The position numbers and the translations under genes are program-made. The notes beneath the pieces were generated by a model. It was not told where the DNA came from. It saw only the letters and a program-made list of their open reading frames with translations, and made no database searches. Shown in pieces: positions 1 through 10,963 of a DNA stretch of 64,000 bases. Source of the DNA: Peribolospora baueri (lineage: Eukaryota; Basidiomycota; Peribolosporomycetes; Peribolosporales; Peribolosporaceae); contig JAMDHS010000004.1 in NCBI GenBank assembly GCA_029717555.1, forward strand, positions 62,001 through 126,000. The letters are read 5' to 3'. Each line of letters starts with the position of its first letter. Position 1 is the stretch's first letter.

Positions 1-379
1 GACCAGGTCGAGAGGCGGAAGCGGCTGAGTGACGGAGGAGAAGAGGCGCCACCAAGAGCCAGGAGTTAGGATGGCGTTTCACATGCGCACGGCGGGACAC
101 ATCACGAGGGAGTGGGGGATGAAGTGGTATGGCTGGCTGCTCGCAATCCTCCTTCGAAGAGCAACGACATTTGCACAAATCCTGATGTGGCGGCGTGGAC
201 GGCAGCAAGGGGCACAACGAAGCCGGCGGCGAAGGTGAACACGGCGTATGTGGTCACCACGGACGAGGGATCCAACTCTGTTTCTCTCATGTCGACCGGC
301 CCGATGCTCCCGCCGAACAACCTGAGCAACAGCCAGACATGCAACGTGCCGCACATTCGACTCCGCGACATAATCTCAT
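1..379. other. Unassigned left edge
   Basis: No gene could be supported here. The minus strand has an open stretch (about 102-371) with a hydrophobic run of roughly 35 residues, but it has no recognisable motif, no clear splice sites and no clear start. It could be a fragment of a gene extending beyond the window. Confidence 0.3.
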
Positions 380-783
380 AAGACTGATTTCAAGCACCAG
401 ACATGTCTAAAAAAACAGCATTGGTCGAGTCAGAAAAACACTCACATCCACCTGAAGCCGGACTCCTTCCATAGACGCGATGCAATGTGGTCCGCAATAA
501 CCTTATTCCTCTCCGTTGCTGGGACATGGGCAGCAAGGGATAGCTCACTAGGAGAAAGCTGAATCTTGACATGGGATCCGAATTGGCCATTTTCGAAGTG
601 TCGAGCCTTGCGTACGAGGGCCAGGAAGTCATGGAGCATGAAAACAGGCCTTTCGGCAAAAATGCGTTTTTGCCCATGGTGGTTGCATTGCGCATAGTAG
701 TCACCTAAAAGGTTTTTTTGAGACCACTGGGATAAAGGAACCTCTTTCCCACATCTTCGGCAGAACCTGTTGTTGCCTTCCAT
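380..783 (-). CDS. Small hypothetical protein with Cys/His zinc-ribbon-like start
   Basis: A 113-residue ORF begins at ATG 783 and stops at 442. Residues 8-36 hold a CxxCGK motif followed 25 residues later by CNHHGQKR, which looks like a degenerate zinc-binding N terminus; the rest is mixed helical and ends in a Trp-rich segment (SGFRW). The stop overlaps a perfect GTGAGT donor. If the 39-nt stretch to about 409 is spliced out, the reading continues about 10 codons to a stop near 380, so the C terminus is uncertain. Short Cys-containing proteins of this style occur in expanded basidiomycete hypothetical families, sometimes near transposon relics; that link is from memory and weak. Function unknown. 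Confidence 0.4.
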
Positions 784-1246
784 GGTCTCAAAGACGAAGG
801 ATGTGTAGGTATTGAAGTGGTGCAGAAGGGAAAGGAGTGGTCGGAGGACAGAGGATGCCGCTCGGGCAAGCGACGACGACGACGACAGGGGAAAAAAAGA
901 GACGTATGCGTGGCATCTCGTGACATAGCCCTAACTTTATTTTTCGGGGTGGGGTGCGTTTTGTGCGAGCGGTCGTGCGGCGGTGTCTAAATGAGTTATT
1001 CTGCGTCGTTCGAGCTCGGGTCGGGTGGGATGACGGTCTACCAGCTAGGAGGGATGGATGAGGAACGCTTCGGCTTTGCTTGTGGTTGGACCCACGTACT
1101 CTGTTGTTATCTTCTGTGAACCACGCGCCGAGACGCAATGCTTTTTGTTGCGCGAGCCGCCGAGAAATGTCGATCCCCATACGGGGAGCCTTGAGTGTTT
1201 CATTAACTGATTTATTTCGGATCGGCGCGGCGCTCCTACGCCTGTG
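784..1246. other. Intergenic, between two minus-strand genes
   Basis: This stretch should hold the 3' UTR of the DUF1770-like gene and the promoter of the small downstream ORF. No motif or RNA gene recognised. Confidence 0.4.
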
Positions 1247-2005
1247 TCACCGCTGCGCCACCGGTCGCAGGCCAGGGTTGCTACCGCTAGCCAATCCCAA
1301 CCCCGCCAATAGCTCTCCACCGCTCTTGATATTACTTCCTGCCTGTCGAGCGTCCTTGACTAGGGGGCGACGTTCGCCAGTGGTTCGGAGATGGGAAAAA
1401 GCTGTCGCTAGGGCGAGGCCGCCTAGACCCCACAGGGCGCCTTGGAAGAGGGGGGAGACAATCTGAAGGAGGGGGGATGGTGAGAGAGGATTGGAAGCAA
1501 AGAGAGATGCAGTGGATAAGAGGCCGACCAGATGTGGTTCCTGTGCAATGTGTCCTCTGAAAGAGTCAGACCGTTTGGCCGGTCGCTACCCACTTGGTCT
1601 CGAACGGTGACCCAGAGGAGAGGACCCCTTTTTCACAGCAAGCGAATACGCAAACGGAAAGGCGATGGGAGGTAAAAGCGAGAACAGGGATGGGGAAAAG
1701 AAAGGGAGCGGGAAAGAGGTAAGCAAACGAACGAACGCGAGAGTCGAAATGGGAGCGAAACGAGCGAGCAAGTAGGACAAGGCAAAACGTCAAGGGCTGA
1801 AACAAACAATAACCGACCATTCTATCCTCAGCGGCCCGAGCCAAAGCTTCGTCTTTCCGTCCCCTTGCCCTTCACCGCGCTTCTCGTCGTCCACGACGCC
1901 CTGCGCCCTCTTGCCTTCGTCGGGTCGGGCGTCGTGCACGAATCCACGAACGGAAGCGAGATAGGAGGACTCGAAGCGGAGGTCGGGGAGGGTGAGTTTC
2001 TCCAT
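1247..2005 (-). CDS. DUF1770/Atg43-like small membrane protein (hidden 3-exon gene)
   Basis: Model on the minus strand: exon 1 2005-1818, exon 2 1627-1594 (34 nt), exon 3 1462-1247; 438 nt, 145 residues, phases close. Exon 1 starts at ATG 2005 and reads LPDLRFESSYLAS. Exon 2 reads LLWVTVRDQ. Exon 3 reads IVSPLFQGALWGLGG, a hydrophobic helix, then a basic tail ending in PVAQR. The order LPDLRFE-SYLAS ... VTxRDQ ... PLxQGxxWG is, from memory, the signature of fungal DUF1770, the family that includes the fission-yeast mitophagy receptor Atg43. That suggests a single-span membrane protein, possibly mitochondrial. Exon 2-3 junctions are canonical (GTGGGT donor, CTTCAG acceptor). The exon 1-2 junction is weaker (GTCGGT donor, AAAAAG acceptor). 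An upstream 5' exon is possible because the frame stays open to about 2115. Confidence 0.6.
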
Positions 2006-3255
2006 GGAGAGGACAGGTGACGGGCCGGATAGAAGAAGATCGAGGTGGGCGGGGAAGGCAGAGCGGAGCGGGTGCGAGCGAGCATGACCGTCGAGTCGAG
2101 GTGGGAGCCGTAGTCGGCGGGATCATCGATGTATGACGGTGCAGGTCAAGAGCCGAGTCGATCGGGTCCATCATGGGCTCACGGAGGTAATTCGCTCGCT
2201 ACTAGCCGTAGACAGGGCGAAGTGTACATGTACATGCATTATGGCGTGCTGCATGTGCTTTTCCCCCTTCTCTCGACATGGGCACGAAGACAGCTGGGAC
2301 AGGCGCTTTTCCGTGCGCCGTGCTTTCGTTTTCGTTGCTCGACCGGGATCTTGCGACTAGGGCGAGACGACGAGGGGGTTCGCTTTCTGGGCTGGATGAT
2401 GACCGCCTTTACGAGAGTACACGGAGCACGCGCTCGCATGAGACGCCGGAAACCAAAGAGAGACGCAACAGATGACATGTCGCAGTCGTAGTCGCCGTCG
2501 CAGCCGCATAGAAGAAATCCTTGCCACGAGCTGATGACCTCATCATAGTCGCACAGCACTGCCACTCGGTTTCCACTCGCTGTCCGCCTTTCCGTCCGCC
2601 CGCCTTTCCGCTGCCGCAGCAGATCCACCGTCGTCGGCCAGCTGCGGCTGCCTCGCTCGCTCTCTACACGCCCCCGTTGCCGCTCCGCGTCCGTGCCCGG
2701 CAAGCCCGTCGGCGCCGTCCAGCTCGTCCTCGACTCGACGTACATCCATCCATCAACCCTCCTCTTCCCTTCGACGATTCACGACTGACGACTCACGACC
2801 GACAGAAAGCAGTCAGCCCCCGAAATAGTCGCCCATCCATCCATCCATCCATCCATCCCATTCCCCCTTGGCTCTCTGCTGGCTTCCCTATCCCACCCAA
2901 CGCGCCTCGCCTACCGTCGGCCCATCGGCTTCCTGCTAGAGCGCCCGCTCGCTCGTCCGGTTCCTCTTCACCTCCCCTCGTCATCTCTCCCACCACCTCA
3001 CCTCCTCCATCCATCCCGTCCGGTCGCCGGCCATAGCATACAGCTAGTCCTATATCCGTCCACCACCACCCATTCCGTGATCGCCTAACCAACCCCGCTC
3101 GCGCCTGACGGCCAGCACATTCCTCCGGCTCGTCCCCTCCACCCTCCTCCATAGCCGACATTGCAGCGCCCCAAGCACCCTCCCCCTCCTTTCCCGTTCC
3201 TCTTTCCGTCCCCGCCCCCCTCCGGGCCTTTGCCCGCGCGCATCTTTTCTCTCGC
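2006..3255. promoter_or_regulatory. Divergent promoter region
   Basis: 1.25 kb between the minus-strand DUF1770-like gene and the plus-strand RhoGAP gene. The RhoGAP side is strongly CT-rich, as is common upstream of basidiomycete start codons, and contains an (ATCC)6 tract at about 2834-2859. No TATA box stands out. Confidence 0.45.
2834..2859. repeat. (ATCC)6 microsatellite
   Basis: Six tandem ATCC units upstream of the RhoGAP gene. Confidence 0.8.
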
Positions 3256-5634
3256 ATGTCACAACCGTCTACAGGCACCCCGTCCACCACGCCTGGCCGG
3301 GAAAGGCCAGCGGCGGGTCCGGGCAGCAGTGGATCGGCGACGGCCGCGCCCGTCGCTTCTTTCTCCACGGGCCCCCCCGACCCGGGTCCCTCGAAGACAT
3401 CCACCCGCGTGCTGCCCTCCACGGCCGACCCAAACGCACGTCTGGCACCATATGGCGCACAGATGGAACCCACGGGAAGCTGGGGAGGCGAGGCCGGCTC
3501 CGTTTCGCCGGCCGTGGCGAAGAAAATGGCCGCTGCTGGCGTCTGGCCTCCCGCCGCCGGGGTTGGTGGGGCCCGGAGGGACGAGGAGGAGGCGCCATCG
3601 AAGGCTAGTTTGAAAGCTTGGGTGAGTGTCCGTGGTGTGTCTTGCCGGGCATCGTGCATCGGATGGGTCGATGGTGGGAAGTGTTTGTGCCGGGGATTTT
3701 TTTGGCGATGTACAACGTGCATGGACGCCGGCCCGCCGCCCATGACTCTCACCACTTTCCTCTCGCCTCCACCCTTCTGACGTTCATCCCACCTGTCTCT
3801 TCGTGCACCGCAGTGGTCTGCCTTCACCAAGCCGTCCAAAAAGTCGGAGAAGAAGAAAGGTGGGCTTTTCTCCCAGTTTGCTGTTGCACGTTTTGGACGC
3901 GCCTCGGCTCATCCTCTTCCATTATCTGTCTCTCTCTGTGCCCGACACGATCCACAGAAGGCGCCCCCGTCTTCGGCGTCCCCCTCCGCACCTCTCTCCG
4001 GTATGCCAGCGTGGCCATTTCCATGGCTGCTGACGACGGAGAGCAGTATGTGTGGGGATACGTCCCCGTCGTCGTCGCCAAGATCGGACTGTATCTTAAA
4101 GAGAGCGGTGAGTGGGCGGGCCGGCCCCCAAACTACGGCCCGGTATCGGCAGTCGGTCGTCAGCCACCGCCCAGCATGGGACGAACGCCTTGCTGAACCT
4201 GATGATTCTTCCGTCACTTCGCAGCTACGGAGGTGGAAGGCGTTTTCCGGATTGCTGGATCTCAGAAACGAATGAAGGAGCTCCAGGAAGAGTTCGATAC
4301 CCCGCCAGAGGTTCGTGTCGTCTTTTGTCTTTCAACTGAGCCACGAGTGGCGCGATCCAAGGCGTATCGAGGGCCGTTTGGCAAGCGACTAACTCCAGTG
4401 TCGTTGGTGCGGCTTTATCTTCACAGTATGGCAAGCACGTTGACTGGAAGAAGTACAGCGTGCACGACGCGGCGAGCGTTCTCAGAAGGTATTTAAACCA
4501 AATGCCGGTGAGCACTCTTTCCCTTCTTGATGGCCCGACCACGATCCCGTTCTTGCCTTTTTCCCACTTCGTCCTTCCTTCTCACCAAGCTATCTTTTAT
4601 CTTTCCCATTCCCATCCCTCCGATCGCCCGTCCCTCTCGCTCAGGAACCCATCATTCCCTTGGAACTGTATTACGAGTTTCGCAACGTGCTCACTAAGAA
4701 GCCGTTCGAGCTTGAGGCAGCCATCAAGACGTACCGTCTGCTCATCTCCTCCATGCCTTGGGCAAACAAATACCTGCTCCTATACGTCCTCGACCTCTTG
4801 GCCGTCTTTGCGCGCAAGAGCGATAAGAACTTGATGCCGGCAAGCAGTGAGTGTTTCGAATCCCTCCGGCGCGTGCACGTCGCGCGGCTCGGGTCCCACC
4901 TACCCTCGTTTTCGATTCGATCCTAATTTTCAGTTTCTTCTTTGCCGACGACAGACCTCGCCGTCATCTTCCAACCGGGCATTTTCTCTCACCCAGACCA
5001 CGTGCAGTCCCCAACGGAACACAAGAATGCTGTAAAGGTCCTGGAGATCTTGATCGAATACCAGGACCACTTTGTCCTTGCTCTCTCCGCCCCTCCCAAG
5101 TCTTCGGTACGATCTGAAGAGCTGACGGCCGCGAGTAGGCCGATGGCCGACACGACGGTGATGGTGCCGAGCGACTCGGACGAGGAGCCTCCGCCGGGAG
5201 GGTGGCGGGTACACGAGGGCGGAGGAGCGAGGTTGGGAAGGAGGCGGACGACAGGGAGCGAGAAGAAGAAGGCAGGCCGGAGGATGCTCACCGCTGGCGG
5301 GGCGCCGAGGAGAGCCGTGGACGAGCTCGATGTACCCGGCGGTCCGCCATCGCGACAGGCTTCGTCCGCGTCGAGAACCGGAGGTGTGAGCGGAGCGTTG
5401 CGGGGAGGCGCTGGCACAAGGAGCAGGGAAGGCAACACGCGGGGATCGACTCCCACGTCTCCGTCTCAGGCTCAATCCGGCGTCGGAGGGGGAGGGGCCG
5501 CGCCACCTCCATCGCCGCCGCCGGAGAAGGCGTCGGGCACGGCGGCGAGAGCCACTTCAGGATGGGGAAATAGAGAGGATGAGAGGACGGGAGATGGGGA
5601 TGTCGCCGGGGGACTTCCTACGCCGCCTTTTTGA
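3256..5634 (+). CDS. Sac7-family Rho GTPase-activating protein
   Basis: Seven exons: 3256-3621, 3814-3859, 3958-4107, 4225-4310, 4427-4507, 4645-4846, 4955-5634; 536 residues with all phases closing. Residues 1-130 are a disordered Ser/Pro-rich leader. The RhoGAP domain runs from about residue 140 to 350: FGVPLRTSLRYASVAIS, YVPVVVAKIGLYLKES, EGVFRIAGS (the catalytic arginine finger is the Arg of VFRIAG), ASVLRRYLNQMPEPIIP and NLAVIFQPGIF. The Tyr-Ala-Ser-Val-Ala opening and the length resemble yeast Sac7/Bag7, which stimulate GTP hydrolysis by Rho1 and so tune cell-wall integrity and actin. The C terminus is disordered, with acidic and RRR-rich patches. The start has one upstream CT-rich leader and no competing in-frame ATG nearby. 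Substrate Rho is inferred. Confidence 0.9.
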
Positions 5635-6480
5635 AGAGCTATGGGAGCGGAAAGTAATACCGGAGCGCCACCCCTTTTCGCCGGAGGTCGCTACTGCACG
5701 TCGGCGCCACGACGGGTTCGAACTCGTTCCTCGTTTCCGTCCTTATCCTTACCCTTACCCCTCATGGACATTTCACTTTTGTACGCGGGAGCATACCTGC
5801 TTCATCTTTGTTTCCCCCTTCGTCTTGTTTTCCGCCTTTCTGTTGGCTCTACACCTCTGCCGTCGTCTTTTTTATCTTTTCAACTTGGTCGATATCTCCC
5901 CGTCTACGCGTCCTCCTCATTTCAGCCTCGCTTCGTTTGTTCGTTCGCATCTATCCCCCTTCTTTATCACCTCGCTTTTCGCTCAACCTCGTTGCCCTTT
6001 TTTCGCCTCGTCCCCGTCCATCATACACGCGTTACACCTCGCCTCGCCTCGCCTTGCGTCTCGGATTTTCTGTCGTTCGTTCCCAGCTACCGACCTAGTC
6101 GAACACATCCCCTCTGCCCACCCCTTACTGCTACTTACCTTCCCCTCATCAGGCTACCCGCTTTTCCTCCTCAGCCACTTTGGACGTATGTACCTTCCAC
6201 GGCCTGTCCTGTTCCGAATTAACGGACCTTTGGCCTGCCTAGCCCGCCCTCGAAGGGCTGCGCTGCGCGCTCTTAGGCGGAGATGAGGCTCGGAAGAAGG
6301 AGGGGCAATCGGATGGATTTCCGGAAAGGATGGCAATCGGATGGGGGTGGCCCCGCTCAACAGGTGACATTCTCGCCCATATCTTCGTTTCCTCACCGAT
6401 CTTATCGTCTCTCGGAAGAAAACGAACCCATCGACCTCGCATTCGTACATTGCGTCAGTCAAACCGGGATCGGAATAGCC
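5635..6480. other. Intergenic, RhoGAP to NDPK
   Basis: 846 bp holding the 3' UTR of the RhoGAP gene and the promoter of the kinase gene. The stretch 5760-6200 is very CT-rich. A GGTTCGAACTC string near 5714 resembles a tRNA B box, but no partner A box or cloverleaf was found. Confidence 0.4.
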
Positions 6481-8055
6481 ATGTTTGCTCGTCAAGCTCC
6501 CAGCGCTTTCCGCGGTGGTGAGTTGGATGAACTACCTCCCTTCTCCCCGGCGCGACGACGGGGCGCTGAGAGGGGTACGTAGGGAAACCGGTGGAGATGA
6601 TAAGAGGGGAAGGGCCCTCTTTTTCTTGCTTTTTTGTTCCTCGCTCGGTCTGGCGTCCGTCGTCCGATTCGATCAGTCCTCACTCAGCCCAGCTGCGTGC
6701 GTGAGGCTTGACGGCCGTCGGTTGGCGGGGCGAGGGCGAGCGACATGGAACTTGCGATTGATTGAGCTCGGAGTAGCGGGTTCACGCTCGGAGAATGCCC
6801 GTCCATCCCGCTCACTTTCGCTCGGCTTTCCTTCTTTCCCTTCCCGCGTGCATCTCTCAAGCCCTCCGCGCGGCCGCCCGCACCACCGCCCCTCGGTCCT
6901 TCGCCACCGCCGCCGCTCGTCAGCCCGTCGCGAACAGGCTGGGTGGGAGCAGGACTGCGTTGGCGCTCGCTGTCGGCGTCGCTACCGTCGGCTACAGTGC
7001 TTTTGCAGGTGAGTGAGTTATGGCCCTGTGAGGAGAAGGGAAGAGAGACAAGACGTGCTTGCTCGTGTGCGCCGAGCGAAAGCCCGCGGCAGGATGTGGA
7101 ACGGAGAAGGGCAGGGTGCGTCGAGGAAGAAGGGAAGCCGGACGGGGTGCTATAATGCTGGATGGAGTGAAGGCTCCCTTCGGTTCATCGCAGTTGGAAA
7201 GAGATCTAGCGAGGTCGTCGACTACCTGTTGGAGAGGGATCTCATCGTCGGATGGCGAGATTGGAGGAGGGAGATTTTCACTCAGAGATTCCTCTTTGCT
7301 CCCCACCTCGTCGCTCCTACAGCCTACCGTGAGCCCTTTGCGCTCGAGGGTGCTCGCACGATCGCTGGCGAGTACGGCACCACGTCTGAGCGCTCGTTCA
7401 TCATGATCAAGGTAGGCCATCGTCTCCCTCGGGTTGCGCCTTCGTCTTCTTTCTTGCATTGTACCCGATGGATGGCGCTGACGCCTTTCTTGCCGTTCAC
7501 AGCCCGATGGCGTCTCTCGTCAGATCGTTGGCAAGATCATCGACCGGTTCGAGAGTCGCGGCTACAAGCTTGTGGCCATCAAGTCTGTCATGCCGTCCAA
7601 GGAGCTCGCTCAGGAGCACTACATTGACCTGGCCCAGAAGCCGTTCTACAAGGGCCTCGTGGCATACATCACTTCCGGCACCCCCGTCGTCGCCATGGTC
7701 TGGGAGGGCAAGGATGTCATCCGCCAGGGCCGTCGGATGGTCGGCGCTACGAACCCGCTCGAGAGCGACCCCGGCAGCGTGCGTGGGCAGTACGCGGTGA
7801 GCGTCGGACGGAACATCATCCACGCCAGCGACGGCTTCGACTCGGCGACCAAGGAGATCGGCCTCTGGTTCGATGAGAAGGAGCTCGCTAACTACAAGCC
7901 TGCCGCTTGGGACGAGGTCATGTGAGTGGGGTCCGCGTGCGGGTCGGCGAGCTGACCCCGCTTCTATACCGCCGTTTGTTGTGCGTCGCTTGTCCATGCT
8001 GACCTTGTTCCTTCTCACCCTCTGCCTCCTTTCCTCCCATAGGGCTGACAACTAA
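6481..8055 (+). CDS. Nucleoside diphosphate kinase with mitochondrial-type leader
   Basis: Five exons: 6481-6517, 6862-7008, 7323-7411, 7503-7921, 8043-8055; 234 residues, phases close. The kinase core (about 85-234) has RSFIMIKPDGVSRQ, KGLVAYITSGTPVVAM and the active-site GRNIIHASDG, whose His carries the phosphate in NTP/NDP exchange. The usual Gly-Ser after that His is Ala-Ser here. The N terminus is Arg/Ala-rich without acids (ALRAAARTTAPRSFATAAA), followed by a hydrophobic segment TALALAVGVATVGYSAF. That suggests a matrix-targeting presequence plus inner-membrane anchor, so an intermembrane-space or membrane-bound NDPK. The last coding exon is only 13 nt (ADN-stop). Without that splice the protein would end one codon after the Glu-Val of the C terminus. 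Confidence 0.92.
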
Positions 8056-9526
8056 GCTTGCGTACAGACACCACCAGGTCGTCGTCGCGCCCATCATCTC
8101 CACCGAGCCGACCACCGCCTCCTCTCCTTTCGCCCGACCTTGACCGTTTGTTTCCCCTTCCAGACTCGTTCGTTGTAAGCTCGCTGCTTAAAGTCGCTCC
8201 CTCCTTTCGCCTTCCGGATCCAGTAGACATTTTCCTCGTACATCGCACCACACTCCCTAGAGAAAAATCAATCCATTCATGTCCGCATTTCTCCTCGCAT
8301 CGCTGTCCGTCTGCCGACGCTGGAGGCCTTTTCGCCTCCGGTCATTAATTAGCCCGTTGAATCCATCCGATCGACAGAGCTCCTTAGCTCCTGTTACTAT
8401 AGCTAGTCAGCTGGACCCTTACGTAACGACAGAGGAACTCGGTGAGCGCCCATGTCCACGCTCTCAGTAATTGGACGAGGAACGCTCGCTTCGTTGCACG
8501 ACACGGTGTGCATAAGGTCTGAAGGGCGCGGGGCGGCGGCCTGGTTGCGAGGGATTGTCAATGTGCGCCCGGGTCATGTGGAGCGGAGACATGCGTAGCT
8601 AGGTAGTCAAGTAAAGACTGGAGAGTGACTGCGTCGACGACGACGACGACGGTCGCGTTGGCACGCACGGATCGGTCGGCGCGGTGAAGAGCGCTTTGGG
8701 TCGTCAAGGTGATCATCACTTCATCTCCCACCACCACTACGCCGGCCCACACGTACCTGAGCAATGCAATACGCTCATCCATCCCTCTCTTCACCTCTCC
8801 GCAACGTCCACTCACCCCCCTCGCAGCCTCCTGAAATGGCTGAGTACGATCTTTTTTTTTCCTTCCATGCGTCTAGCAGATCGTCTACACAGGTGCAAGG
8901 ACCCCTTGGCTGCCGGGAAGAGGAGGGAGGGACAGGCTGCGCGTGGTTGGTGGGCCACTCAAGTCTGCTTGCGTCCTACTCCCACCATCTGAGCCAGCCG
9001 CACTGCCTCGCCTGGTTATTTTCTCCCCGATCGACGAGTCCCCTCAGGGGTCTTGGCCGTCGTCGAGCAGAGCGTGGGCTGATCATCGAAACGGCCGCCC
9101 TCGCACAAATCTCATTTCCTGCGTCCTATTCTCGTTCTACCCTCGTCGTCCCCTCCCGCCCGCCCGGCCCCCTTCCCTTCCCACAGCAACTTAAAAAGGC
9201 TCACCCGGTTAAGCCACTCACCCCTCCTTCCTTTCTTCTTCTCTTCACGCCTACCCTCCCCGCTCACGCGCAACACCTCGTCCCCCTCCCTCTGTTCTCG
9301 TCCTCTGCGAGGCCTTTAGCTCCCAAGTCGCCAGGTAGCGACCTTCGACGTTCCCTTCGGTTACGCACTCCGTCTTCAAGGCTAGACCTCGACTACCATC
9401 TTTCCCTATTCGCTCTTTGCTCAAAGTCCAGGTCGACTTTTCCCTTCGCCCTTTGTACCCCCATATCGCACCGAGCAGGCTCGTCTCGCTTTCGTCCCTA
9501 CTCTCGACCGGCCGACTGACAAAAAT
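8056..9526. other. Intergenic, upstream of cupredoxin gene
   Basis: 1.47 kb with no supported gene. It includes a (GAC)n tract near 8635-8650 and a long CT-rich leader from about 9120 to the cupredoxin start. A minus-strand open stretch at 8558-8815 is Val-rich because it crosses the GAC repeat and is not convincing. Confidence 0.4.
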
Positions 9527-10963
9527 ATGCGTCTCGCCGCCACTGCTTTTCTCGCCGCCGCCCTCTCCGGCGCCTTCCACCTCGCCGGCGTACATGCGGC
9601 GGCCGCCTCGAGGAACTGGGGCTCCGCGTCTGCCGTTGCTGCTCAAGCGTCTGGTTCTTCCTACGGCTCGAGCGGCTCGTATGGATCGAGCGACTCTTCC
9701 GGCTCGAGCGGTTCCTATGGCTCTAGTGGCTCCTCCGGCTCGAGCGGCTCCTATGGTTCAGGCATGTCCTCCGGCTCGAGCGGCTCCTCCTCCTGGAGCC
9801 CCCAGTACGGCTCCGGCGGCATGTCCTCCGGGCAGTCGTCCAACCCCTACGACAGCTGCGTTCAGCAATGTCAGGCCTCCTACGGCTCAATGTCCGGCTC
9901 AATGTCCGGCTCAATGTCCGGATCCATGATGAGCGGCTCCTCCAGCACAAACGCCAGCTCGGGCGGCGGTTCGCAGACGAGTGAGCACACAGGCCCGCTG
10001 GTCGTTTGAGTTTTAAAGCTCACCTTTTTTTTGCTCACTAACTGCTTCTTTTTCGGTCTTCTTCCCTACAAAGTAATCGTCGCCCCCTCCCAAGGCGTTC
10101 TCCGCTATGTGCCTTTCGCCGCCACCGCCGCCTCCGGAAGCCAAGTCCAGTTTGTCTGGGGCGCCGGACCGCACACCGTCACCAAGTCCTCGATCACCGG
10201 CATCTGCAACAGGACCATGGATGCCCCATTTGACTCGGGCAAGCTCAACGCGTCGGCCACGTTCATGCAGACGATCAGCAATTCCACCTCACCTACGTTC
10301 TTCTACGTGAGTCGCGTTGAATGATTGAAAAGCGGCTGCACGCGCAGGGCTTCGGCGATTGCGCAGAGTTGATCCGAATGTGTTTCGTGTGTCTTCCTTC
10401 CTCAGTGCACCGTCCCTAATCACTGCCAGAAGGGCATGTTCGGAATTATCAACCCGCCGACCACGAACGTGACCGGCATGACCGTCGATGGTATGATGTC
10501 TTCGATGATGGAATCGAACCCCACCCTGTCGTCCAACTACCAGACCGCTAAGAGCTACTGCAACGGCAACTCCAAGGCCTGGGGATGGGGCGGGTCGTAC
10601 GACATGAGCGTCCTCCAGTCCTCGTCGGACGTCGAAGTCGTTGAAATCTTCAACAACATCCTCTACTCTCGCATGGCCATCGCCGCCAACCCTTCGAGCA
10701 TTCAGCCTGACGGTTCGGTTTCGTTCCAAGGCATGGACCACACGTCCATGAAGATCCCTCAGGACTTTGCCGCCGTCGCGTCCAACTCGTCCTCCGCCGC
10801 GATGGGCGCCTCCACCGCCGCCTCGCCTCACTCCACGTCGGCTGCGGGGACCTCGGCGGCGCAGAAGGACGGTGCAGCCGGCAGCGTTGTCGGCAGCAGC
10901 TTCGCCACCAGCGTCGTCGCCGGCCTGGGCGCCGTCGTCGTCGGTTTCGCTCTCGTCGCCTGA
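9527..10963 (+). CDS. GPI-anchored cupredoxin (plastocyanin-like) with Ser/Gly repeats
   Basis: Three exons: 9527-9980, 10074-10306, 10406-10963; 414 residues, phases close. Signal peptide at residues 1-24. Residues 40-110 are low-complexity Ser-Gly-Tyr (GSSGSYG units), then a CVQQC pair, then four tandem SMSG units. The cupredoxin domain (about 150-270) begins VAPSQGVLRYVPF and keeps a complete type 1 copper site: His in GPHTVTKS and the Cys, His and Met of CTVPNHCQKGM. The C terminus is Ser/Ala/Thr-rich and ends in a hydrophobic tail (SVVAGLGAVVVGFALVA) typical of GPI attachment. Such extracellular serine-rich cupredoxins are common in fungi; a role in copper binding at the cell surface is inferred. 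The substrate is unknown. Confidence 0.88.

Noticed and set aside
5705-5735. GGTTCGAACTC string resembling a tRNA B box
   Set aside because: No A box at the right distance and the flanks cannot form an acceptor stem.
8558-8815. Val-rich open frame on minus
   Set aside because: The Val run comes from a GAC trinucleotide repeat; no start exon or homology signal.
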